From contig JAUILM010000137.1 in the NCBI GenBank assembly GCA_030432855.1, positions 1 to 10,291 of the forward strand: a DNA stretch of 10,291 nt, in the 5' to 3' direction. The stretch is from Bacteroidia bacterium (GTDB taxonomy: Bacteria; Bacteroidota; Bacteroidia; Chitinophagales; Saprospiraceae). The notes below the pieces were generated by a model that saw only the letters and a program-made list of their open reading frames with translations, ran no database searches and was not told the DNA's origin. This document shows, piece by piece, positions 1 to 6,708 of this stretch; positions within the stretch are counted from its first letter, which is position 1, and the number at the start of each line of letters is the position of its first letter. The translations under genes and the position numbers were made by a program.

Positions 1-136
1 AAGGACTTTTAAAGCTTATAGTGCAATGATATTAGTGCCTCACATTTTCAATAGAGTTTTTATGATATTAAAAGTGTTTGATGCTCGCATGACGGTTAAA
101 GAGACTTTCTTTTATTTTGGAAAACAGTAAGTATCA

Positions 137-1480
137 ATGGCAAGGATGAACATGAAGGTTGATCTTATAGTACACAGTAAGTTGGGTCTTTTACTGGTGA
201 TTATGTGTTTATGCTCAGGGCTGTTAGAAAGCCAAAATCCCCGGGGCTTTAAACCTGATCGGGATTTGCTGGAAGTAAACTCCCTGAAGACACCCACCAG
301 GGACTCACTTTTGGCCATTGTCAATGTAACCTTGATTGATGGGCGGGGAGGTGATCCATTATCGGACGCCATAGTGCTAGTGGATGGTACACGAATTCTT
401 GCCGTGGGTAAGAAAGATGAGATTGAAATTCCGGACAACACAATCATCTTCGATGGTGAAGGGAAGACACTAATGCCGGGTCTGGTAGATGCTCATCTTC
501 ATTCTATTAATAACGATGAGTTCCTGAATGTAATTCTGAAGAATGGTACAACCACATTAAGAGATCCCGGCCATCCCATGAGCTTTTATCAGGTACTGGA
601 TTTTGCCAGGCATGTGGTTCCCAGAGTCTTTCTGACAGGTGCTCACTTAGATGGATATCCCGGAGTACACAAATCACAAGCCACCCTGATCAAGAGTGCA
701 AGTCATGCAAGGTCGACTATTCAAAAATATGTGAGTGAAGGTAGTAGTGGTATTAAAATCTACTTCAGATTGCCATTGGACTACTATCCTACGGTTGTCC
801 AGACTGCCAATGCTGCCGGTATTCCCGTGATGGCGCATCTTGAACTGGTAGACGCCGATGCCGCTATTCTGAGTGGTGTTCACGGCATCGAACATGTAAC
901 ATCTTTTGGGACAGCGGTAGCAGATCCGGTCGAAGCCAAATCATTCAAGGACAAAGTGAGAGAAAATAGTGGTGCCCGAAGTGAGGGTAGATATGATCTT
1001 TGGTCTCGGATCGATCTTAAATCTGACCGTGTGCAACGCGTTCTTGATCTGGCAAAAGATTACGATGTGTACTTCTGTCCCACACTGACTACATTTGAGC
1101 GGCAGGCAGGAGATACAAGAGCTGAAGAATATCAGGTGAAGGCCTTTCAAAATATGCTCGAGTTTGTGGCTATGGCCTACCGTAGCGGAGTTAAAATTGT
1201 GACAGGCTCCCATACATCAGGATGGTATGCTGACTATGGACTGGCATATCAGCGGGAGATGCAATTACTGGTGGAGGCGGGTATGACGCCTATGGATGTG
1301 ATTCGGAGTAGCACCTCACTTAATGCACAATACTTCGGATCAGAGAATCGTATTGGATCCATCGAAAAAGGTAAGCTCGCAGACTTGATTCTGATCGACG
1401 GAAACCCGATAGAGGATATCTCTAACATGTATAAAGTTTCAGCCGTTATGCTGAATGGAGAGTGGGTTAATAGACCATAG
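137..1480 (+). CDS. Exported amidohydrolase (imidazolonepropionase/prolidase-like), Asp ligand replaced by His
   Basis: Metal-dependent amidohydrolase of the TIM-barrel superfamily, probably acting outside the cytoplasm on an unknown amide, peptide or cyclic substrate. The N-terminus (residues 7-33) is a hydrophobic export signal ending near LLES-QN, with no proper lipobox. A small beta domain (60-112) leads to MPGLVDAHLHS, whose H120 and H122 are the first metal ligands. Then come K207 in GIKIY (position of the bridging lysine), H234 in MAHLE and H253 in GIEHV. The C-terminal region has REMQLLVEAGMTPMDVIR and GSIEKGKLADLILI, both typical of the family. The last metal ligand is normally Asp in a GSDT-type motif; here it reads GSHT (H359). 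The start at 137 is the first ATG after an in-frame TAA at 128; ATGs at 146 and 152 would also serve and give a more usual MK start. Family assignment is secure, substrate unknown. Confidence 0.9.
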   Translation: MARMNMKVDLIVHSKLGLLLVIMCLCSGLLESQNPRGFKPDRDLLEVNSLKTPTRDSLLAIVNVTLIDGRGGDPLSDAIVLVDGTRILAVGKKDEIEIPDNTIIFDGEGKTLMPGLVDAHLHSINNDEFLNVILKNGTTTLRDPGHPMSFYQVLDFARHVVPRVFLTGAHLDGYPGVHKSQATLIKSASHARSTIQKYVSEGSSGIKIYFRLPLDYYPTVVQTANAAGIPVMAHLELVDADAAILSGVHGIEHVTSFGTAVADPVEAKSFKDKVRENSGARSEGRYDLWSRIDLKSDRVQRVLDLAKDYDVYFCPTLTTFERQAGDTRAEEYQVKAFQNMLEFVAMAYRSGVKIVTGSHTSGWYADYGLAYQREMQLLVEAGMTPMDVIRSSTSLNAQYFGSENRIGSIEKGKLADLILIDGNPIEDISNMYKVSAVMLNGEWVNRP

Positions 1481-1636
1481 TTCATAGTTCTCTCCTGAAG
1501 GGTTATTCTTGAAAATAACACTTCGTATTCGTAGTTGGGCATCTCAAGTATTATCTATAAAAAAGGTCAAATACGAGAATTATGTACCTAACAACAATAC
1601 CATATAAAGACATATCTCGAAAATTTTCTTCAAGTC

Positions 1637-1668
1637 TGTAATATTTGAGGGGTCAGAATCCGTCTTAT
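1637..1668 (+). promoter_or_regulatory. Possible ECF-type promoter before the sigma gene
   Basis: TGTAAT at 1637-1642 is followed after 18 bases by CGTCTTAT at 1661-1668. This resembles the general ECF pattern of a GTAAC/GAAC-like -35 and a CGTC-like -10, and would put the transcript start a few bases before the ATG at 1689. Autoregulation by the sigma factor it precedes is an inference. Only one such site is seen, so there is no internal support from repeats. Confidence 0.35.
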
Positions 1669-1688
1669 GGGGCGAGAAGCATTAGAAA

Positions 1689-2177
1689 ATGGAGAAGACC
1701 TTTGTAAAACTTATTTCGGAAAACCAGGCGATAATCCACAAGATTTGCAACGTCTATTTCAGGGATAAGTCACTTATGGAGGATTACCGTCAGGAATTGA
1801 TTATTCAACTATGGAAGGCTTTCCCAAGTTTTAAGAGTAGAGCTAAGTTCTCTACATGGATGTACCGGGTATGTATTAATGCAGCTATCGATATACTCAG
1901 AAAGGAGAAAAAGGAACTAAAGCAGGTCAGTCTGTCAGAAGAGTACTTAAATAGTGTACCAAGTCATACAAATGAAACCGATAGAAATCAGGAGAAACTG
2001 TATACAGTGATAAATCAACTCTCACATGTAGACAGGGCCATCATTACACTGTATTTAGAAGAATACAGTTATAAGGAAATTGCTGAAATAATCGGTATTA
2101 CGGAGTCACATATCGGTGTGAAAATTAATAGAATCAAGTCAAAAATATTAAACCTACTTAAAAATGGAAGACAGTGA
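1689..2177 (+). CDS. RNA polymerase sigma factor, ECF (sigma-70) family
   Basis: A 162-residue ECF sigma factor, the usual length for the group, which directs RNA polymerase to a dedicated promoter set. Region 2 spans about residues 9-75; EDYRQELIIQLWKAFPSF and FSTWMYRVCINAAIDILR match the core-binding and -10 recognition helices. A linker (76-100) lacks any fused domain. Region 4 spans about 100-157, with the -35-binding helix-turn-helix YSYKEIAEIIGITESHIGVK (127-146). The start at 1689 has no clear Shine-Dalgarno, as usual in Bacteroidota. The 3' end overlaps the next gene by 14 bp, so the two are probably translationally coupled. It is likely to be held inactive by the membrane protein that follows. 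Target genes cannot be read from the sequence beyond a possible autoregulatory site at 1637-1668. Confidence 0.95.
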   Translation: MEKTFVKLISENQAIIHKICNVYFRDKSLMEDYRQELIIQLWKAFPSFKSRAKFSTWMYRVCINAAIDILRKEKKELKQVSLSEEYLNSVPSHTNETDRNQEKLYTVINQLSHVDRAIITLYLEEYSYKEIAEIIGITESHIGVKINRIKSKILNLLKNGRQ

Positions 2178-2835
2178 TTTGAGAAAGATTTGGCAAACAC
2201 TTGCTGGTCACAACATTATTGATGAAAAAATGGCAGAGGAACAAATTCTGGCTATAATTTCGCAAAAAGGTAAGGGACTCATTAGTAAAATGCAGAAGAA
2301 ACATTGGCTTGACTTTAAAGTGTATCTGATCCTGGCCATACTGGTGCCTGTTGTCATGCTTTTTGTACTGTATTGGAAAAACCATGGTAGAACTCCTGAA
2401 GGCTTGCTTGATATACAGGGTCAATACCTGGTTCCGTTCCTACTGGAGGCTTTCCTGATTTATGTATTAGTGCGGATAAGAATGAATATCTCATTTCTTG
2501 GGACATCACATAATACAGAATCTGTCAGGCAATCGCTTGTCAGAGTGAGATCATACTTCAGGAAGTTATATCGGGAAGGATTTTGGACAGGAACCATCTC
2601 TCTTATCACAATACTAGCAGTCTATCAGCTGACTCTCTTAAAGAGTATCGGAGGTCTTCAATATTTGAATTTTTCCTTTGAAGGATCATATATATTCGAA
2701 TCCTGGATATTTGTCTTTTTACTGATTGTGATGCTAGGTATACCTTTCATGGTGAAATCAGACGGAAATAAATATAGAGATCTTTTAAAAGATGTAGATC
2801 AGGCGATAGCAGAGCTATCAAATGAAAATGAGTAA
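2164..2835 (+). CDS. Four-helix membrane protein, candidate anti-sigma factor
   Basis: A 223-residue inner-membrane protein. Residues 1-50 are a soluble, charged N-terminus (begins MEDSDLRKIWQ) that would face the cytoplasm. Four hydrophobic segments follow at about 51-71, 88-106, 141-160 and 176-196, and a charged tail (198-223) returns to the cytoplasm. In Bacteroidota, small membrane proteins with this kind of N-terminus often sit directly after ECF sigma genes. The role as anti-sigma factor is inferred from position and topology. It has no zinc-binding HxxxCxxC motif and is not a FecR-type single-helix protein. It overlaps the sigma gene upstream and the ankyrin/propeller gene downstream by 14 bp each, so all three are expected on one transcript. 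Coding status is firm; the exact function is not. Confidence 0.85.
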   Translation: MEDSDLRKIWQTLAGHNIIDEKMAEEQILAIISQKGKGLISKMQKKHWLDFKVYLILAILVPVVMLFVLYWKNHGRTPEGLLDIQGQYLVPFLLEAFLIYVLVRIRMNISFLGTSHNTESVRQSLVRVRSYFRKLYREGFWTGTISLITILAVYQLTLLKSIGGLQYLNFSFEGSYIFESWIFVFLLIVMLGIPFMVKSDGNKYRDLLKDVDQAIAELSNENE

Positions 2836-4270
2836 CATATCTATTTTGGAAAGTAGAAAGAAACATCAGTTCGTCTACTATCTTTATGCCATGAGAAATC
2901 TATTCTTATTCATTCTGCTGGTACCGACTAGTCTGAAAGTGGATGCTCAAAATATATTTAGAACAGCTTGTCAGGGAAATCTTCAGCGCCTGGATAGTTT
3001 GATGACTAATATCTCGATAGACGAAAGGGATGATCGGGGCAGGTCATTGCTTCACTGGGCCGTTGCATGTAAGGAAAGGGAGGTGTTTGATTGGCTCTTA
3101 GCAAAAGGGATTGAGATAAATGCAGAGGATAACCAGCATCGGACACCTATGCATGTGGCATTGCAGTTTGGTGGGGTGAGCTTTCTTGATGTATTACTGG
3201 GATTGCAGGAAAGTGATAGCTGGACACATACCTATGGGGCCTCCTTGCTGACGGCTGCTGTTCTCAAAAGAGACACATTGTCCCTGGAGAAATTAGTGGA
3301 TGCCGGTGTGGATATAAATGCTACCAACGTTAGGGGTAGCACTGCGCTTGAGATTTCTCAACGACTAGGTGCGACTGGTGTTTCAAGCTTTCTGATTGCA
3401 AAAGGTGCTGATAGAAACAAGGTGCGTCAATTTGAAATGAAGGGTGAATACATGGGACAGAAGCCTCCAGGTGTGAAGCCTGAAATATTCGCCCCCAATT
3501 TTATTTCGACAGAAGAATCGGAATTCGGTTCGGTGTTCAACAAAGAAGGTTCAGAATTCTATTTCGGTGTGGATATGGGTGGGAGAAATGAAATTCGATA
3601 CTCACAGCGCATTGAAGAAGAATGGTCTAAGCCCAGCGTTATTCTCGATCATGATCGTTATGGATATAATGACCCGTTCTTGTCCAACGATGAAAAACGA
3701 TTATACTTCATTTCGGGACAGACATTAGATGGATTGGGTGAAAATAAGGATATAGATATATGGTATGTGGAGAAAGAAGAGAATGGATGGTCGGATCCCA
3801 TTAATGCAGGACCTACAATAAATACGGAGGGCAATGAATATTATATTTCTTTCACGGATCAAGGCACGATGTATTTTTCTTCTAATGGGAATGCCCCCGA
3901 GGATCGACGAGGGTCAGACTATGATATTTATTATTCTGAAAATAAGGATGGAGTCTTTCAGGAGCCGGTTGCGCTGGGCAATTCGATCAATACTACAGCG
4001 TATGAGGCGGATGTATTTATTGCACCAGATGAGTCCTTCATCATTTTTTGCTCCACCCGGGATGGTGGAGAGGGCCAGGGAGATCTATATATAAGTTTTA
4101 AGCAGAAAAACGGTGACTGGACAGAAGCAGTCAATATGGGACCCGATATCAATACGCCACTATATGAGTACTGTCCCTTTGTTACAAAAGATGGTAAATA
4201 CCTCTTTTTTACCAGCAATCAGGATATCTTTTGGGTCAGCACTGAAGTGATTGAAAAATTAAAGTACTAA
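2822..4270 (+). CDS. Exported ankyrin-repeat / PD40 beta-propeller fusion protein
   Basis: A 482-residue protein in three parts. Residues 24-42 (MRNLFLFILLVPTSLKVDA) form a signal peptide with likely cleavage at VDA-QN. Residues about 45-200 are ankyrin repeats; DDRGRSLLHWAVACKEREVF and NQHRTPMHVALQFGG match the TPLHxAA pattern, and a later copy reads VRGSTALEISQRLG. Residues about 229-476 hold around five PD40/TolB-like propeller blades, with cues such as DEKRLYFIS, DIWYVEKEENGWSDPINAG and GDWTEAVNMGPDINTP. Similar blades occur in TolB and OmpA-linked Bacteroidota proteins that bind peptides or cell-wall material. Start choice is open: 2822 gives the 14-bp overlap but a long N-region before the signal; 2828 and 2891 are alternatives, and 2891 gives a cleaner signal peptide. 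As the last gene of the sigma operon it may be the sensor or a partner of the membrane protein; this is inference. Confidence 0.9.
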   Translation: MKMSNISILESRKKHQFVYYLYAMRNLFLFILLVPTSLKVDAQNIFRTACQGNLQRLDSLMTNISIDERDDRGRSLLHWAVACKEREVFDWLLAKGIEINAEDNQHRTPMHVALQFGGVSFLDVLLGLQESDSWTHTYGASLLTAAVLKRDTLSLEKLVDAGVDINATNVRGSTALEISQRLGATGVSSFLIAKGADRNKVRQFEMKGEYMGQKPPGVKPEIFAPNFISTEESEFGSVFNKEGSEFYFGVDMGGRNEIRYSQRIEEEWSKPSVILDHDRYGYNDPFLSNDEKRLYFISGQTLDGLGENKDIDIWYVEKEENGWSDPINAGPTINTEGNEYYISFTDQGTMYFSSNGNAPEDRRGSDYDIYYSENKDGVFQEPVALGNSINTTAYEADVFIAPDESFIIFCSTRDGGEGQGDLYISFKQKNGDWTEAVNMGPDINTPLYEYCPFVTKDGKYLFFTSNQDIFWVSTEVIEKLKY

Positions 4271-4334
4271 GGAGTTACAGTCAGATTTTCCACAAGATCT
4301 ATTCCGATCAGAAAGAAAGTACATAGACAGATTG

Positions 4335-4358
4335 GGTCATACAAATAGTTTTATGACC
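4335..4358. repeat. Inverted repeat across the stop codon of the 4337-5080 gene
   Basis: GGTCATA (4335-4341) and TATGACC (4352-4358) form a perfect 7-bp stem with a 10-base loop. It covers the TGA stop of the minus-strand gene and lies in the convergent junction with the ankyrin/propeller gene. No T-run follows on either strand, so it is not a standard intrinsic terminator, though it may slow or protect transcript ends. Confidence 0.35.
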
Positions 4359-5080
4359 ACGACAAGCAGTACTCCCAGAAGTAGACCTGGAAAGAGATAC
4401 ACGTAGGGATTTGAATTTGTCTCGGGAGTACTAGCTCCGGATATGAATATGCCGTCAGTGAGTATCTCATGTATTTTCTTTTTGGATTCAAAAGTCACTG
4501 TATTCATATCGCAGAAATCGGGAGTGGGATACAGTAGATCAATGGCAAGACTACCAATGTTGCTCAGGGTGATTTTAGTCGATTCAAGGTCAAGTTGAAC
4601 ATTATAAGAGGGTTTGTAGTGTAAGAAGAAAGCCCTTCCAAAATGAGTTCCTCTTTTTCCAAATATATTCCCTTTAAAGTGCCTCCTAATTTTACTAGAA
4701 TCATCAAGGACATAAATAAAATCTTTATTGCTGTCACCGACGTTCGCTATCCCACCTCGACATGATCCACATGATGAATCAATCTGTGGAATAAGGATTG
4801 CTTCAGTTTCCAGATCGTAAATAGAAGCTGGACTTGTGGTGTTATCAAACCTTCTTACATCAAATCCAAAGAAGACCTCATCTGGTCCGGATGCATTATA
4901 TCTTATATCCAATGTCACATTTGATAGTGTTGACTCAGATCCTGGACTGAGAGAAAAATCTATGATTCCTACCTGAGGCTTGTTTTGGAATTGGTAAATG
5001 GTATATATGGCGGCGACGGTTAATGCCAGCAGGGTTATCAGTGTGATACGTAGAACAACATTTTTTTTCCAGAATAGCAT
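4337..5080 (-). CDS. Uncharacterised membrane protein with two terminal helices, paralogue A
   Basis: Not a family I recognise. With the start chosen here it has 247 residues. A basic N-terminus (KKNVVLR) is followed by one helix (about 9-29), an extracytoplasmic domain of about 195 residues, and a C-terminal helix (PYVYLFPGLLLGVLLVVVIK) that ends almost at the stop. Residues shared with the neighbour at 5507-6316 include NASGPDEV, DDS, IFGKxGTHF, ESTK and the C-terminal LFPGLLLG block; I count roughly half of positions identical. It has a CGSC motif in the domain, which the paralogue keeps only as one Cys. An ATG at 5104 would add eight residues (MHHQKNVK), but the paralogue's start aligns with 5080 and the A-rich leader before each is alike. 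Likely transcribed from its own promoter, since a 30-bp element is conserved upstream of both genes. Confidence 0.85.
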   Translation of the reverse strand: MLFWKKNVVLRITLITLLALTVAAIYTIYQFQNKPQVGIIDFSLSPGSESTLSNVTLDIRYNASGPDEVFFGFDVRRFDNTTSPASIYDLETEAILIPQIDSSCGSCRGGIANVGDSNKDFIYVLDDSSKIRRHFKGNIFGKRGTHFGRAFFLHYKPSYNVQLDLESTKITLSNIGSLAIDLLYPTPDFCDMNTVTFESKKKIHEILTDGIFISGASTPETNSNPYVYLFPGLLLGVLLVVVIKLFV

Positions 5081-5160
5081 TTTTACATTTTTTTGATGAT
5101 GCAATTGGTGAATTTCAAGAAATACATTTTAACCTGGATGCATGGTACGTATTTCATTTC

Positions 5161-5190
5161 TGTATAGGTCATCTTGTGAAAAGGTCATCA
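5161..5190 (-). promoter_or_regulatory. Conserved 30-bp upstream element, copy A
   Basis: This block and 6410-6439 match at 24 of 30 positions by hand count, although the sequence around them has diverged more. On the minus strand both read TGATGACCTTTT, six variable bases, then ATGAyCTATACA. Copy A contains a direct repeat GATGACC spaced 16 bp apart. It ends about 81 bp before the start at 5080. The position suits a promoter or operator, but no standard Bacteroidota -7 box (TAnnTTTG) is evident. Confidence 0.45.
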
Positions 5191-5290
5191 CGATTCCGGA
5201 ATTATTTTAGTTGCAAAATGATGGTATTTGAAATAAAAAATTTTAAGTGGATAGTTCCGTACGTTGCAAAGTGGTGATAGATTAATGGGG

Positions 5291-5360
5291 CTGCATTGCA
5301 CCACCAGGATGCTGTCAATGTAGTGGGGACAAAGGATGGCAAGTGTCGCTGAATTGACAG
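5291..5360. repeat. Two overlapping, mutually exclusive inverted repeats
   Basis: CTGCATTG (5291-5298) can pair with CAATGTAG (5316-5323) with one G-U. CTGTCAAT (5312-5319) pairs perfectly with ATTGACAG (5353-5360). The two pairings share bases 5316-5319, so only one could form at a time. No T-run or coding leader marks it as an attenuator, and the arms are only 8 bp, so chance is possible. Confidence 0.25.
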
Positions 5361-5461
5361 AAATCAGACTGTTGGTTTCCATTACAGAGAAATAGTGGTG
5401 AAATCTGGATAATTAGAATTAGTCAGCAGCCTTCCAGAGATTGAAATGAACGCAGAAAGAG

Positions 5462-5516
5462 AGTAGTATAGCTGAATGGAGAAGTATTTTAAATCCCCAT
5501 CATGTCTTATACTACT
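5462..5516. repeat. Nine-bp inverted repeat across the stop of the 5507-6316 gene
   Basis: AGTAGTATA (5462-5470) and TATACTACT (5508-5516) are perfect inverted copies separated by 37 bases. The inner arm covers the TAA stop of the minus-strand gene. On the minus strand the outer arm is followed by a pyrimidine-rich stretch (CTCTTTCTG) rather than a clean T-run, so it is at best an atypical terminator or 3' stabiliser. Confidence 0.35.
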
Positions 5517-6316
5517 TCATTATTTTCATGAATAGGACCTATTTGCACTGTTTCTCTAGCCATTGAGGCCGATCCTATAGATAATTTGATGGATACCACA
5601 AGTAATATTCCCAGAAGTAGACCCGGAAGGAGATAAAGATATAGATTCGAGAATTTTCCAGGTCTACTGGAGCCGGTTATGACAAGACCATTGTCGAATA
5701 GCTGTGTAATTTTTTCTTCAGATTCATAAGTGACTGAATTTACATCGTAGAAATCAGGTATAGGGAATAAACGATCAATAGCAATATCATTGATGTTGCT
5801 TAGTGTTACTTTTGTGGACTCGTAGTCGAGTAGAGGACCATTATGACAGAAATAGTGGAAGTTCAGGATTTTCTTAAAATGAGTGCCACTTTTTCCAAAG
5901 ATGTCACCTTTGTAATGCCTGCTAAACTGGCAGGAATCATCAAAAACATATATCCAATCATAATTAATGTTCTTGGCTGTCAGTGACGCTTTGGAGCAGG
6001 AAGTCATGGTTGAGTCAGTCTGTGGAATAAAAACTGATGGGGTTTCAAGTTGGTAAATGGAAGCCACATTCCTGGTCGTGTCCGTGCGTTTTATGTCAAA
6101 TGCAAAGAGAACTTCATCTGGTCCGGATGCATTATGTCTTATGTCTATTGTTAAATTCGAAAGTATTGATTCATTGCCAGAATATAGCCAGAAAGGTATA
6201 TGTTCGAATTCAGACTTGTCGCGAAATTGGTAAATATTATAGATCAATACAGAGATCAAAGCAACTAGAGCCGTAATCGTGATACGTAAAGCAATCTTTT
6301 TTTTCCTGACTAACAT
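5507..6316 (-). CDS. Uncharacterised membrane protein with two terminal helices, paralogue B
   Basis: Tandem paralogue of the 4337-5080 gene, 269 residues. A basic start (MLVRKKKIALR) leads into a helix at about 10-30, an extracytoplasmic domain of about 195 residues, and a second helix (about 225-245, LYLYLLPGLLLGILLVVSIK). Conserved blocks include NASGPDEV (62-69), VFDDS, IFGKSGTHF (139-147), YESTKVTLSN and PDFYDVNSVTYES. Unlike its partner it continues for about 24 polar residues after the second helix, which would lie in the cytoplasm. A 22-base stretch encoding NASGPDEV is identical in the two genes (6114-6135 and 4878-4899), which fits either constraint or exchange between copies. The start is the only good one and follows an A-rich leader. 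Its function is unknown; topology suggests an envelope structural, sensing or tethering role, but nothing here proves it. Confidence 0.87.
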   Translation of the reverse strand: MLVRKKKIALRITITALVALISVLIYNIYQFRDKSEFEHIPFWLYSGNESILSNLTIDIRHNASGPDEVLFAFDIKRTDTTRNVASIYQLETPSVFIPQTDSTMTSCSKASLTAKNINYDWIYVFDDSCQFSRHYKGDIFGKSGTHFKKILNFHYFCHNGPLLDYESTKVTLSNINDIAIDRLFPIPDFYDVNSVTYESEEKITQLFDNGLVITGSSRPGKFSNLYLYLLPGLLLGILLVVSIKLSIGSASMARETVQIGPIHENNEVV

Positions 6317-6708
6317 TTCTATTTTTTTTTTGAAGATGTAAGTAATGGGTATTTTTAAAATACATATTCAGCTTGTATCTATTGCTTGCTGTATATATGC
6401 TTTCACCTGTGTATAGATCATGAAGGCAAAAGGTCATCAGGTGGTAAGGGTTTTACTCATAGATATTCGTGCGACAGGAGTTTAGAATGTGGAATATGCC
6501 TGCCATTTGGCATTAAGATGAAGGAAATAGGTGATGCGAGAAGAGGTTTGCCACACCTGCCAAAGAAGCCATGATTATTTGATCAGAACTTTAATGGAAG
6601 ACGATCATCCTGTAGTATGAAGATCTGGACGCTTTCTCTTTCTGCTGTAAGAGACACGAATTACTTGGTGCCCTAACTAATAGTAGACCTGCAGGGCAGA
6701 AGGTGGAG
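6317..6708. other. Gap upstream of paralogue B: conserved element, no gene seen
   Basis: About 390 bp between two minus-strand genes. Next to the paralogue B start it has a ten-A leader, and further out the conserved element at 6410-6439. The far end has a weak stem, TGCCCT (6669-6674) with AGGGCA (6693-6698), just after the pectate lyase stop and without a T-run. An open frame at 6386-6574 on the plus strand has no recognisable domain, and I do not treat it as coding. Confidence 0.55.
6410..6439 (-). promoter_or_regulatory. Conserved 30-bp upstream element, copy B
   Basis: Partner of 5161-5190, lying about 94 bp before the paralogue B start at 6316. The outer part (TGATGACCTTTT on the minus strand) is identical to copy A, and the inner part reads ATGATCTATACA with one difference. 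The second GATGACC half-site of copy A is degraded here. Retention in both copies suggests a shared promoter or regulator site. Confidence 0.45.

Larger units (their letters stand above)
5081..5506. other. Gap between the paralogues: conserved element and inverted repeats, no gene seen
   Basis: About 425 bp between the two minus-strand paralogues. It holds an A-rich leader just before the downstream gene, the conserved element at 5161-5190, two overlapping inverted repeats at 5291-5360, and the inverted repeat at the end of the upstream gene (5462-5516). The only open frame of note, 5188-5382 on the minus strand (64 codons), has no recognisable domain and ends inside the conserved element, so I do not call it a gene. 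No remnant of a third paralogue is visible. Confidence 0.6.

Noticed and set aside
77..119. TTTG and TTATTTTG as a Bacteroidota -33/-7 promoter for the amidohydrolase
   Set aside because: The spacing is about 31 bases instead of about 19-20 and the -7 box does not fit TAnnTTTG.
5188..5382. 64-codon minus-strand open frame between the paralogues
   Set aside because: No recognisable domain, ends within the conserved upstream element, and overlaps inverted repeats; reads as a chance frame.
6386..6574. 62-codon plus-strand open frame in the gap before paralogue B
   Set aside because: It runs antisense through the conserved element and has no domain or plausible start context.
6669..6698. TGCCCT/AGGGCA stem as a terminator for the pectate lyase gene
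   Set aside because: Only 6 bp with an 18-base loop and no T-run on the minus strand.
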